From JAEVLT01 sp044598425 (GTDB lineage Bacteria; Bacillota; Bacilli; Bacillales; Cytobacillaceae): 64,000 nt of DNA. Where the stretch lies: contig CP172536.1 of the NCBI GenBank assembly GCA_044598425.1, positions 3,224,001 to 3,288,000 on the forward strand, in the 5' to 3' direction. The notes under the pieces are model-generated. The model saw only the letters and a program-made list of their open reading frames with translations. It had not been told where the DNA came from and searched no databases. Shown piece after piece: positions 25,570 to 33,898 of the stretch; the stretch's first letter is position 1; each line of letters starts with the position of its first letter. The position numbers and the translations under genes are program-made.

Positions 25570-27068
25570 TGAAGGGGAATTTAACCGCTCTTATTGTTAC
25601 TTCCATCATCGTCTTGATTGTAATCGGTATCGGTTTTTGGGCTGGTCGTAGCAAAGAATCACGCAGCTCTGTTGAGGAATGGTCTGTTGGCGGTCGCCGG
25701 TTGGGAAGCTTATTCGTTTGGTTTCTAATTGGAGCAGACGTTTACACAGCTTATACCTTTTTAGGTTTAACCAGCTCTGCTTATACAGGCGGAAGCATCG
25801 CCTTTTTTGCAACACCATATGTTGTGCTGGCCTATCCGCTTGCTTATTTCTTTTTACCAAAAATTTGGAAAGTTGGTAAGGAACATAATTTTACAACGCT
25901 TGCCGATTATATTAAAGGCCGGTTTGATAGTAAATTATTCTCAGTATTGATTGCGATTAACGGTGTCTTAATGTTGATTCCATATATTGACTTACAATTA
26001 AGCGGAATCCAAGATACATTAAGAGTTGCAGGTACAGGTTATATTAATATCACCTTTGTAGTCGTTGTGTCATTCCTGCTGGTTGCCTTCTATACTTTCT
26101 TTGCCGGGATTAAGGCACCCACTTATACTGCGATTATCAAAGATATTTTAGTTTGGGTGATCATGTTGTACATGGTTGTTTCGCTTCCAATGATTCACTT
26201 CGGCAGCTGGGGCAATATGATGCAAACAGCTGTTGCCCATGCACCTGGCAAGCTAACTTTACCAACTTCAGGTCCGAAGGGAATGCTTTGGTTCTCAACA
26301 GCAGCGCTGATCTCTGCGATGGCATTATTTATGTGGCCGCATACCGCCACAGGTGTATTTAGTTCAAAGAGCGGTGAGTCATTAAGAAAAAATGCGATTG
26401 TCTTGCCTTTTTATAATATCGTGTTAATGCTTGTTACCTTTTTAGGTATTACAGCATTCTTAGTGATTCCAAAAGGAACGGATCCACGTTTTGCCTTCTT
26501 GGAACTCATCCATATGTCTTATGGCGGTACAATGCAAGGTTTAGCTTACTCGACGATAGCTTTAGCATCTTTAGTTCCATGTTCGATCATGGCAATCGGC
26601 GCATCGAGCCTTTTCGCTAATAATATCTATCGTGATGTGATGAATCCAAAAGCATCATCATCTCGAATGACAATGGTTACCCGTTATATGGTCTTTGTGG
26701 TAATTGGTATTGCGTTATTATTTGGATTATTATTCCCGAATGCACTTATTTCTCTACAATTAATGGGTGTATCCGGTATCGTGCAAATCTTCCCAGCCGT
26801 TGTTTTCAGCCTTTATTGGAGAAAACTTTCTAAAGAAGCTGCTTTATCCGGTTTTATCGCTGGGATGGCCGTTGTCTTCACCCTTTATGCAACCCATCAA
26901 TCCTTTGGAGTATATGAAGGTTTCTGGGGTCTTGTAGTCAACATTCTCGTTTTGGTCGTCTTAAATCCGATCTTTGCAAAAAAAGCGGAAGGCCGAAACA
27001 ACGCAGTCATCGAAACATTGTTTGGCAAAAACAATGCAAAATCAGCCATTGAGCGGAAGGTTGGATAA
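25566..27068 (+). CDS. Sodium:solute symporter (monocarboxylate-type)
   Basis: A 500-residue SSS-family transporter with about 13 helices. The N-terminal WSVGGRRLGSLFVWFLIGAD (about 38-57) and GITAFLVIPKG mid-protein are family-like. Pairing with DUF3311 points to the YhjB/MctP group, whose studied members carry monocarboxylates such as pyruvate, lactate or propionate. Control by a LytS/LytT pair and a cre site fits uptake of a secondary carbon source. The exact substrate cannot be read from sequence. Confidence 0.88.
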   Translation: MMKGNLTALIVTSIIVLIVIGIGFWAGRSKESRSSVEEWSVGGRRLGSLFVWFLIGADVYTAYTFLGLTSSAYTGGSIAFFATPYVVLAYPLAYFFLPKIWKVGKEHNFTTLADYIKGRFDSKLFSVLIAINGVLMLIPYIDLQLSGIQDTLRVAGTGYINITFVVVVSFLLVAFYTFFAGIKAPTYTAIIKDILVWVIMLYMVVSLPMIHFGSWGNMMQTAVAHAPGKLTLPTSGPKGMLWFSTAALISAMALFMWPHTATGVFSSKSGESLRKNAIVLPFYNIVLMLVTFLGITAFLVIPKGTDPRFAFLELIHMSYGGTMQGLAYSTIALASLVPCSIMAIGASSLFANNIYRDVMNPKASSSRMTMVTRYMVFVVIGIALLFGLLFPNALISLQLMGVSGIVQIFPAVVFSLYWRKLSKEAALSGFIAGMAVVFTLYATHQSFGVYEGFWGLVVNILVLVVLNPIFAKKAEGRNNAVIETLFGKNNAKSAIERKVG

Positions 27069-27072
27069 AAGC

Positions 27073-27114
27073 AAAAGGATGTAAAATCGTCAGCCGATTT
27101 TACATCCTTTTTTT
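27073..27114 (+). terminator. Strong terminator after the symporter
   Basis: A 15-bp perfect stem AAGGATGTAAAATCG/CGATTTTACATCCTT (27075-27089 with 27095-27109) with a 5-nt loop is followed by a run of T. The mirror image also has A/T flanks, so it may act on the convergent yuiD transcript. Confidence 0.92.
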
Positions 27115-27124
27115 ACAAAAAACT

Positions 27125-27598
27125 TTACGCAAATGGATAGATATAATAGGTTAATTCACCAACGATGATCCCAGTGATCATGCCGAAAAACACTTCAACC
27201 GGCTTGTGGCCGAGCAATTCTTTTAATTTCTTTTTCGATTCTGTGCTTGTTAAGTCCGGGTCTTTTAACGCTTCCATTAAACGGTTAAAATCCGCCAATA
27301 ATTGATTTAAAATTTCCGCATGAAATCCCGCCTGCCTTCGTACACCAGTGGCATCAAACATCACAATTGCAGACAGCACAACACAGATGGCAAACTCATT
27401 TGAAGAAAATCCGGAAGTCAGACCGATAGCTGTAGTCAACGCAATAATGGTTGAAGTATGAGAACTGGGCATTCCACCTGTACTAAACATCAATCTCCAA
27501 TTAAATTCTCTCGTAGCTAAAAAATGAATCGGAATTTTAACAAATTGGGCAATCAGCATACCCAACAGAGCCGAAAACAGTGGTTAAGATAAAACCAT
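27125..27598 (-). pseudogene. yuiD: YuiD-like divergent PAP2 (DUF212) protein with stop at codon 5
   Basis: The body matches YuiD membrane proteins: STGGMPSSHTS (phosphatase-like motif), MFDATGVRRQAG and KELLGHKPVEVFFG. A proper start exists at 27598 (AGGAGG then ATG), but codon 5 is TAA (27586-27584). Beyond it the frame continues PLFSALLGMLIAQFVKIPI, which aligns with the usual YuiD N-terminus. Translation could only restart at TTG 27565 or ATG 27559, neither with a ribosome site, dropping part of helix 1. It is either a recent nonsense mutation or a sequencing error. Rest of the gene intact (146 aa from TTG). Confidence 0.75.
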
Positions 27599-27629
27599 GG
27601 TGTCCTCCTCTTGATCGTTACGTCGTATT

Positions 27630-29324
27630 CTACTTTACTTTATATAAATAGATTCTCCAATAAGCCTCTTTGGAATCAAAAATCTTTTGCAGTTCAAGAT
27701 TGTTTTCCTTCGCGTTTTTAATCAAAACAGAAGATAGGACATAGTCTCCTCCCATTCGTTTTAACGCTTCGGTATTGAGATCTAAGTGGTTGATCACCTT
27801 TTTCGTGTTCTTGGAAAACATATAGTGTTTACCCAGTTCGCTGACGAACACATATGCCCGTCCGCCCCACTCATCAAAATAACTTTCAAGGGCTTTACTT
27901 TTAGCAAGTTCAGGGGCAATCATTTTTCGAAATTCATGCTTATAAGTCAATGGGTAAAAATTGTTATAGGTATCCAAAGTATACATGCCGTTATATTGAG
28001 CAATAGCCGGATGCAAGCCGATGCTGACAACCCGATAGTCTTGAACAGGTTTCCCAATAAATTTTTTGATCGCATCAAATTCCTTCACCGCATAAAATTG
28101 ACCAAAGGAAGGCGAATTGCGGTAATAAATTTGCTCATTTGATGGAATCAGCACTGCAAGCTGAAGGACAACCAATAAGGCGACAAAAGACCGCCAATAT
28201 TTATTGCCCAACCGCCAAACGATTTGCATCGAAACAGCGAACAAAATGTAAATAATCATTGGATGCAAATAATGATAACGTGAAAAATTAAACGTATTTA
28301 AAATACTAATTTTTTGCTTTAGCGGCACCCAGCCCTCATACCACCAAAAGGCATACCAAACAGATAGCAAAAAGTTAGCAAGATGCAAGCCGATAAATAG
28401 CTTTTCCTGTTTCCATCTTTTTTGGACAATCACAAGTACAAGAGCAAGGAGAGACAAAGGCAAAATAATATACTGATAGAGCGTCGGGTCTTGATAATGC
28501 CCGACTACATAGTTTTTGAAAATTAACCGAATCGTTGCAGCCAGGCTATTTTTCGATTCCAAAAACTCAGACCGATTTGTTTTTTCAGTTGAAAAAATAA
28601 GCGATACAAACTGCCGATACTCAATCGCTAAATAAATAAGCGTCATATATGCAATCGAAAAGAACAGACGCCACTGCGGTTTTTTCACTCTGATCACATC
28701 AACTAGCCAAAATACTCCCATCGCACTTAAAAAAAAGAAAAAACCTAACATAAACGTCGAATAAAAAGGCAATAGAGTTAACGTTAGGAGGCTCACTCCC
28801 ATTTGCTGACGATTGCGAATATTAAGGAAGGCCCATAAAGCAAACGGCATCCCCAATGTACTTGCCATTCCATTGGCCCAAAAAGGAGTCAATGCAAAGG
28901 TTAAGGCGGCGCCGACACGGATGATTCCCTGGTTTTCATCTTTGATTACGTATTTTTTTAATAATAAATACATGCCAACAAAAGCGAGAAAACGAGAAAT
29001 GGCTTGATTCAGCCCATAGGCCGTTTCTGCAGGGAAGAAGTGAAATAACTGTACAATCCCATAAAATTCAGAGTAAATCGCATTTCGCGATAAATGTCCG
29101 TTAATAATCTGGGGAATGTTCGCATCAATTGAGCCAAACAGCTGTCCGCTTTCCATTAACACTTTGTACCAGGCGATATTGGAGTCCATATTATCTAAAA
29201 CCCGCATATGGGCTTGTTCCCCTAGGATAAAGTACGGTGCAACCCAAAGGGCAATGATCAGAAGGGCAAGGATAATATACGTTTTTTCCTTTTTCCATAA
29301 TGCTGCAAATCTAGCTTGTACCAT
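27630..29324 (-). CDS. DUF6044 polytopic membrane protein (YkoS-like)
   Basis: A 564-residue membrane protein with about 11-12 hydrophobic helices, the first at residues 16-34. The segment VLDNMDSNIAWYKVLMESGQ after helix 1 and a soluble C-terminal part (about 385-564) resemble the B. subtilis YkoS/DUF6044 family, which has GT-C-like topology. No donor or acceptor is known. The ATG at 29324 has GAGGAA upstream. The neighbours, yuiD and a methyltransferase, are not obviously related. Confidence 0.75.
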   Translation of the reverse strand: MVQARFAALWKKEKTYIILALLIIALWVAPYFILGEQAHMRVLDNMDSNIAWYKVLMESGQLFGSIDANIPQIINGHLSRNAIYSEFYGIVQLFHFFPAETAYGLNQAISRFLAFVGMYLLLKKYVIKDENQGIIRVGAALTFALTPFWANGMASTLGMPFALWAFLNIRNRQQMGVSLLTLTLLPFYSTFMLGFFFFLSAMGVFWLVDVIRVKKPQWRLFFSIAYMTLIYLAIEYRQFVSLIFSTEKTNRSEFLESKNSLAATIRLIFKNYVVGHYQDPTLYQYIILPLSLLALVLVIVQKRWKQEKLFIGLHLANFLLSVWYAFWWYEGWVPLKQKISILNTFNFSRYHYLHPMIIYILFAVSMQIVWRLGNKYWRSFVALLVVLQLAVLIPSNEQIYYRNSPSFGQFYAVKEFDAIKKFIGKPVQDYRVVSIGLHPAIAQYNGMYTLDTYNNFYPLTYKHEFRKMIAPELAKSKALESYFDEWGGRAYVFVSELGKHYMFSKNTKKVINHLDLNTEALKRMGGDYVLSSVLIKNAKENNLELQKIFDSKEAYWRIYLYKVK

Positions 29325-29480
29325 AATTTCCTCGATTCCTTGTAAAAATTTTGAGACGTCAACTTTTTCTATAGTTTATCAGTAATTAATCGAAACATCT
29401 TGTCTTACCGTTGATGAAACAAACACCCTCCCTATTATTCAGAGTAATGTGTGCAGAAATGTTGATGCTCCTTCCGATTT

Positions 29481-30173
29481 TCACTTCAGCTTTTTCCAGC
29501 GGACAGCAAAGTACCCGGCATCCTTTTCAATTGCTTGTTTCAATCGGTCTCTTTCAATAGTCGCCGCCTGAGTGCAGTTCACAAATTCATCATCAGCAAA
29601 AAATAAGCCAAGCTGAATTTTATCTACTGGAAAGGAAAATAAATTTCTTACTGTTTCAGGTGAAAAAAAGTTTGCATTTGCAAAAACACTTTCTGCCTTT
29701 TCTTGTCCTTGTTTTTGATACTTTTTTCCCCACGAACTGTCTTTTCCAATAAAACCACAGACAAATCTCCCACCTTTTTTTAATACCCTAAACACTTCTT
29801 TCATCACTTGTTGAGGTTCGTCCACAAATTCAAGAACAATATTGCCGACAATTAAATCAAAGGTTTCATCTGCAAATGGAAGCTGATGAATATCTGCTTG
29901 AATAAAATCAATGTCTAAAGAAGCCGCAGCGGATTTTTCTTTTGCGATTTCCAGCATATTTAATGAAGTGTCAATACCTGTAACTTTTAACCCCATCCTC
30001 GCTAGCCAAATTGAATAAATGCCCGTTCCACAGCCTAAATCGAGCGCGCACTCTCCCTTTTGGGGCAAGGCTAATTGAAAAATAACGTCTTTTTCCAAAT
30101 GATCTACAAAAGAACCAATTTCCGTTGAACACCAAGAGTCATACGTTGACGCTGAAAGATCAAAAAGAGCCAT
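29481..30173 (-). CDS. Class I SAM-dependent methyltransferase
   Basis: A 230-residue methyltransferase. SAM motif I is ALDLGCGTGIYSIWLA (about 41-56), motif II VTGIDTSLNML, then DIHQLPFADETFDLIVGN, a Methyltransf_11 pattern. The substrate is unknown. The frame opens at a TTG, but the ATG at 30173 has GGAGG 9 nt upstream and gives MALFDLSASTYDSW. It stands alone, with no operon partner. Confidence 0.88.
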   Translation of the reverse strand: MALFDLSASTYDSWCSTEIGSFVDHLEKDVIFQLALPQKGECALDLGCGTGIYSIWLARMGLKVTGIDTSLNMLEIAKEKSAAASLDIDFIQADIHQLPFADETFDLIVGNIVLEFVDEPQQVMKEVFRVLKKGGRFVCGFIGKDSSWGKKYQKQGQEKAESVFANANFFSPETVRNLFSFPVDKIQLGLFFADDEFVNCTQAATIERDRLKQAIEKDAGYFAVRWKKLK

Positions 30174-30404
30174 AACATTCAACCTCCAATCAAAATTAAT
30201 TATATCAAAACATCTGCCTACTTTGTGTGGTTTTACTTCTATAACTAAAAACCCATCGATTGGCGAGTCCTTTGAACGGGGTTCATCAGTCGTAGTTGAA
30301 TCTATGCGTTCAGAATTTAAAGATACACAACTAGCAAATCAAAAATTATCTATTTAAATTGAAATACTTGTTCAGGATCTTTTAGAGAAAGACCTGCCAC
30401 ACGC

Positions 30405-30437
30405 ACAAAAAGACAGCAGCCCTTTGACTGCTGTCTA
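30405..30437 (-). terminator. Terminator downstream of the ligase remnant
   Basis: AGACAGCAG/CTGCTGTCT (9 bp, 30436-30428 with 30419-30411 on minus) is followed by TTTTTG. It lies directly downstream of the decayed ligase copy at 30460-30640 and is probably that gene's old terminator. Confidence 0.75.
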
Positions 30438-30459
30438 TCTATTATTTTATTCACTCTCT

Positions 30460-30640
30460 TTCTTTTATCTCCCGCTCAATATAATATTACCCATAAGCCT
30501 GCTTTTCGGTAAGTTTTTGTAAAAGGAAAATATCGTATAACACTACTTCCACCTCAAACCCTAACTTTCTGGAGATTTCACCTTCTATTCATTCTTTCGA
30601 TAGCTTTTTCTAATCCGTGTATTGGAAGAAAAAAATTTCT
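30460..30640 (-). pseudogene. Decayed copy of the 3' end of the PaaK-like ligase gene
   Basis: This stretch aligns base for base, with substitutions and small gaps, with 32720-32900, the last ~180 bp of the intact adenylate-forming enzyme gene. Shared blocks include CTCCCGCTCAATAT, GCTTTTCGGTAAG and CAAACCCTAACTTTCT. Only the C-terminal end of the gene remains and frameshifts are present. It shows that a second copy of the ligase gene once stood beside the riboswitch at 30714. Confidence 0.85.
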
Positions 30641-30713
30641 TGAGTTTTTATTTCTCATGTTACAATTCAGGAGCTTATATTTTTTACAAATTTGGAAATA
30701 TGTTATTATTTAA

Positions 30714-30856
30714 TTAGGGCAAATTTTACGAAAGTAAAAGACGCAAAGCCACGGGCCTAACGTAATTTTTATTACTATGGCAGCCGGGTTGCATTGTTAT
30801 ATAAACACTTTCTCTAAACTAAATTTGCCTATAATAAATACGAGAGAAGGCAAATT
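30714..30856 (+). promoter_or_regulatory. c-di-GMP-I (GEMM) riboswitch with translational expression platform
   Basis: The aptamer (about 30714-30793) has GGGCAAA, a GAAA-capped P1b hairpin, GACGCAAAGCCACGGGCCTAA and GGCAGCCGGGTTGC, all hallmarks of the GEMM-I fold. The platform shows three linked elements: GGCAAATTT at 30718-30726 inside the aptamer, its exact complement AAATTTGCC at 30821-30829, and AGGCAAATT at 30848-30856, which abuts the GTG start and includes the end of the AGAAGG ribosome site. The middle element can pair with either outer one. There is no T run, so control looks translational; bound c-di-GMP should favour the hidden ribosome site (OFF). The ON/OFF sign is inference. 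Confidence 0.88.
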
Positions 30857-31072
30857 GTGTATTATCCAACGATTAAGAATCAAGAAACCAATCAAATTCA
30901 TATAGTGAAAAATGAAAATATCTGCGAGTGTGGTATGATTTATAATCCTTTTTCTACACTTATCAAGAAAGACCTTAAAATTATTCAGTTTAGACCCGCA
31001 GATAAAATAACATGTAAAGAATGTAGAGCCTTATTTATAAATAACTCAACTTTCGTACATAGAAATAATTAG
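30857..31072 (+). CDS. Small Cys-rich protein under c-di-GMP riboswitch control
   Basis: A 71-residue protein with no family I recognise. Two cysteine pairs, CECG (residues 23-26) and CKEC (about 56-59), are separated by about 30 residues, as in small zinc ribbons. There is no signal peptide or membrane helix. The GTG start lies 6 nt after AGAAGG. It is the only gene downstream of the riboswitch on this strand, so it is presumably the controlled output. Nothing here says whether it binds DNA, RNA or protein. Confidence 0.6.
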   Translation: MYYPTIKNQETNQIHIVKNENICECGMIYNPFSTLIKKDLKIIQFRPADKITCKECRALFINNSTFVHRNN

Positions 31073-31164
31073 ACCACACTTGATATAGCTAGGTAGAGTT
31101 GCAAGCCATTGATTTGATATTTACCTAACGGATTTGTGACTTAAAGCCATCCAGTGCCTCTTCA

Positions 31165-31445
31165 ATGATAGGAAGTGATTTGATTAATCGGATTTTTCAC
31201 ACTTCCAAGACAGCCAAATTCATCGTATGGGTAATCATGCAATGTTCTATCGGTCGAATTTCCTTCATGACTTCACCGATCGCATTGTATTGATATTCCG
31301 TTACTTGATGGAGGGGATCGATAGCTTTGGATAACCGTCCTTCTTTCGAATCGATTTCCTCAGTAGGACGTCCAGCATTATCATATTGATAGGTTGTTTT
31401 TTCACCTTTGGATTTGTGACAGACTGATTTTAATCTTACAGCCAT
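31165..31445 (-). pseudogene. RHS/YD-repeat protein remnant
   Basis: The frame from 31445 reads YQYDNAGRPTEEIDS and TEYQYNAIGEVMKEI, two YD repeats of the RHS/WapA type found in large contact-toxin shells. After IRPIEH the repeat continues in another frame (YPYDEFGCLGSVKNPINQ) before a stop near 31165, so there is a frameshift. Both ends are missing. It is a leftover of a polymorphic toxin or wall protein gene; no toxin or immunity gene is visible. Confidence 0.75.
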
Positions 31446-31769
31446 GCTAAAAAGTTAATCGGGGGTATAGTCATCAGTACGCAAGAAAGCTTCATAACCT
31501 ATAATTTCCTAAGTCGATCATTAAAAAAGCGGTTGGAAAGTATGATAAAATAGTTGTTTTTCTATCAGATGATTTACTATTGATGACTCCCTTACAAGTT
31601 AATGTCTTTTTCATACCCCCTCTGCTTTTTACACATCATGATAGCTTTTTTACATTTCGAGCAGAAAAAATTTAGATTATCGAATAAATAGGGTGAAATA
31701 TATTGTATATCACTCATGATCATACAAAATATTCTCTTTTACTTGGCAACGCAGCGGTCATAGTTCGAA
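31446..31769. other. Intergenic region without recognised gene
   Basis: About 320 AT-rich bases between the RHS remnant and the 89-residue gene. No ORF, RNA motif or convincing terminator was found. It may be scar DNA of the rearrangements that left the RHS fragment. Confidence 0.4.
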
Positions 31770-32039
31770 TTAAACCTTTAATTTAGGTATTTCCTCAATA
31801 CTATTCAAGAGAGTTTTGTAGGCAATTTCGAGATTTTGCAAGCATTCACATCTTATTGCTTCATCACAAACAAAATCAAACAGCAACTCTTCTTTTAGAG
31901 TGTAATAAGCACGGCTTGTATTTTTCACTGTCAATCTTTCCAATTGATTCCGTTTAGCTAAAGCAAGTAATTCATTTTTAAAAAATTCTACTGTCCCAAA
32001 CAAAACGGTCATTCTAGCTTTGCTTCCTTTCTTTTTCAA
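31770..32039 (-). CDS. Hypothetical protein, 89 aa
   Basis: I do not recognise it. It is basic at the N-terminus (KKKGSKAR), mainly helical by composition, with a single CDEAIRCEC cluster near residue 58-66, and has no membrane segment. The TTG start at 32039 has AAAAGGG 8 nt upstream. It begins 46 nt after the CheY gene on the same strand, so the two are probably co-transcribed and it may work with that CheY. Confidence 0.55.
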   Translation of the reverse strand: MKKKGSKARMTVLFGTVEFFKNELLALAKRNQLERLTVKNTSRAYYTLKEELLFDFVCDEAIRCECLQNLEIAYKTLLNSIEEIPKLKV

Positions 32040-32085
32040 ATTAGCACCCTTTTAATATAGTGGCAGAAGAAGCCTTCTAAAGTTG

Positions 32086-32442
32086 CTAAATAAAAAGTTT
32101 TTTTAGTAAAGAAGGCACATCTTTGAAATGCGGTTTAACAATGAAACCCTTTGCTCCTATTTTTAGAGATTCTTTAATCATAGATTGCTGACCCATTGAT
32201 GAACATATGACAACCTTTGCTCCAGGTTCTAAATTGAGAATATGTTTTAATACTGTAAAACCATCCGTATGAGGCATGATCAAATCCATTATTACTAAAT
32301 CAGGTCTTAACTCTTTGAATTTTTCAATTGCCTCTTCACCATTGCCAGCTTCTCCAATAACACTAAAATCTGCAGTAGCGAGAATTCTTGTTAACCAAAG
32401 CCGCATAAATTTAGAATCATCGACTAACAGTACGGTTTTCAT
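32086..32442 (-). CDS. Stand-alone CheY-like receiver protein
   Basis: A 118-residue single receiver domain. The acidic pair is LLVDDSKFMR (Asp 8/9), the phospho-acceptor Asp is in LVIMDLIMP (about residue 52), the Thr/Ser switch lies in VVICSS, and the Lys is in IVKPH. The sequence resembles CheY more than DNA-binding regulators and has no output domain. It lies downstream of the MCP-ligase operon, separated from it by a terminator, and is not in the main flagellar cluster. It may take signals from the orphan receptor. The ATG at 32442 was preferred over the GTG inside the ribosome site. Confidence 0.88.
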   Translation of the reverse strand: MKTVLLVDDSKFMRLWLTRILATADFSVIGEAGNGEEAIEKFKELRPDLVIMDLIMPHTDGFTVLKHILNLEPGAKVVICSSMGQQSMIKESLKIGAKGFIVKPHFKDVPSLLKKLFI

Positions 32443-32539
32443 TTTTAAAATCACCTTTTAGATAAAATAAGCAAATTAAGCAGAGATCTGGACAAAACGA
32501 GTCAGCTGCTATCTTCTTTGCATCTTCCACATTTTGAAT

Positions 32540-32576
32540 CAAAAAAATCTAGGAAATCAATGTTTTTCCTAGATTA
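32540..32576 (-). terminator. Terminator after the ligase gene
   Basis: An 11-bp perfect stem AATCTAGGAAA/TTTCCTAGATT (32575-32565 with 32556-32546 on minus) is followed by seven T. It separates the riboswitch-controlled MCP-ligase unit from the downstream cheY gene. Confidence 0.88.
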
Positions 32577-32701
32577 ATTAAGGAAAACTTAACGAAAAAC
32601 CAACCTGTTAACCCCGAAACTCATACAAATCCTTTTGGCAAAAAAGATTCGAGCCAAATTTGTGGCAGTATCTACAGTTCTTCGCCTCAGCTTTATAGAT
32701 A

Positions 32702-33898
32702 CTATTTTATTAATTCCAGTTCTTTTGTCTCCCGCTCAATATGGGCATACTTCCCATAAGCCGGCTTTTCGGTAAGCTTTTGCAAAGGGAAAATATCGGA
32801 AAGCAACACTTCTACATCAAACCCTAACTTTCTCGAAATTTCTTCTTCTATTATTTTTTTCGACGGCTTTACCTTATCGGTATATTGGAAGATAAATTGC
32901 ACATGTTCTTGAAAGACTTTTACTTTCCACATAAATGGAATGTTTTCTAAAGAATACACAGCTTCTTGCAAATCATAAAACGTTACTTCCTTGTTAGGAA
33001 GATGGACGATATCCTCTTTTCGTCCGTAATGAATCATGATTGGTTCTGTTTGTCCACAACCACAAGTACTTCCATCTCTCAATTCAATGACATCCTGGTT
33101 GTAATAGCGGAGCAGGGGCATTCCTTCTCGCGCTGTTGATATGACACAATTCCCTTTCAAACCGTTTCCTAGCGGATATCCATTTTCATCTACAGATTCT
33201 ACGAGCGCATTCGAATGATTTAAATGGTAATGCCCATTTTCACAACTCATAAATAACCCGCCTGTTTCCGTGCTGCCAAATAGCAGATAAACAGGAACAC
33301 CCCATAATTTTTCAAGATAGTTTTTTCTTTGTGGGGTTGTGAGTTCCCCGGCCAATACTAAAGCTCTAAGATTTGGATTTGGAAGCAGGACGCCCATTTG
33401 TTTACCCACTTCATATAATTTTTCAGCTTCAGATGGTAACATTGTGAGGATTGAAGGATTCGTTCTTTCGATGATTTCAACAACACGCCTATCGGGCGTT
33501 ACCATACTTGCTTTATCAACACCAATATGTGCAGCTCCTGCCTTAGCAGCCGCCCAATAAATAATAAAAGAAGGAATAGCCATTGCAAACGGAAAACGAT
33601 TTAACACAATATCGTTTTCATGTAGTTGGAGACTTGAGTGTAAAACCACATTTGCCTCTTGTTCAATATCTTTATGACTAAACCAACTGGGAGTGGGCTT
33701 CCCGGTCGTTCCGCTAGTCTCGTGATAGGTTGCGATTTGATCAATGGTCGTGCCTAAAACATCATATGCATCAACATTTCTTAGCTCATTTTTTGTCGTA
33801 AAAGGGATATCCAACCAATTTTCAAGGTTTAAACCCGCTAATTTTTCAGTATAAAAGTTAGATTTTAATGCAACATCAACAAAATGCTTAGTTTTCAT
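32702..33898 (-). CDS. PaaK-like adenylate-forming enzyme
   Basis: A 398-residue member of the phenylacetate-CoA ligase/coenzyme F390 synthetase group, which activates carboxylic acids with ATP. The P-loop-like ETSGTTGKPTPSWFSH is near residue 60, a Ser/Thr-rich LLFGSTETGGL near 205 and the hinge region RYYNQDVIEL near 255. A C-terminal domain continues to the end. Length is near the short PaaK relatives. The ATG at 33898 (GGAGGG upstream) overlaps the chemoreceptor stop by 11 bp. No CoA or carrier partner gene is nearby, so the acid and acceptor are unknown. Confidence 0.8.
   Translation of the reverse strand: MKTKHFVDVALKSNFYTEKLAGLNLENWLDIPFTTKNELRNVDAYDVLGTTIDQIATYHETSGTTGKPTPSWFSHKDIEQEANVVLHSSLQLHENDIVLNRFPFAMAIPSFIIYWAAAKAGAAHIGVDKASMVTPDRRVVEIIERTNPSILTMLPSEAEKLYEVGKQMGVLLPNPNLRALVLAGELTTPQRKNYLEKLWGVPVYLLFGSTETGGLFMSCENGHYHLNHSNALVESVDENGYPLGNGLKGNCVISTAREGMPLLRYYNQDVIELRDGSTCGCGQTEPIMIHYGRKEDIVHLPNKEVTFYDLQEAVYSLENIPFMWKVKVFQEHVQFIFQYTDKVKPSKKIIEEEISRKLGFDVEVLLSDIFPLQKLTEKPAYGKYAHIERETKELELIK

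Noticed and set aside
30183..30404. Possible small gene or remnant upstream of the ligase fragment
   Set aside because: Short plus-strand frames (for example around GESFERGSSVV) end at stops and I could not assign a family; too weak to call.
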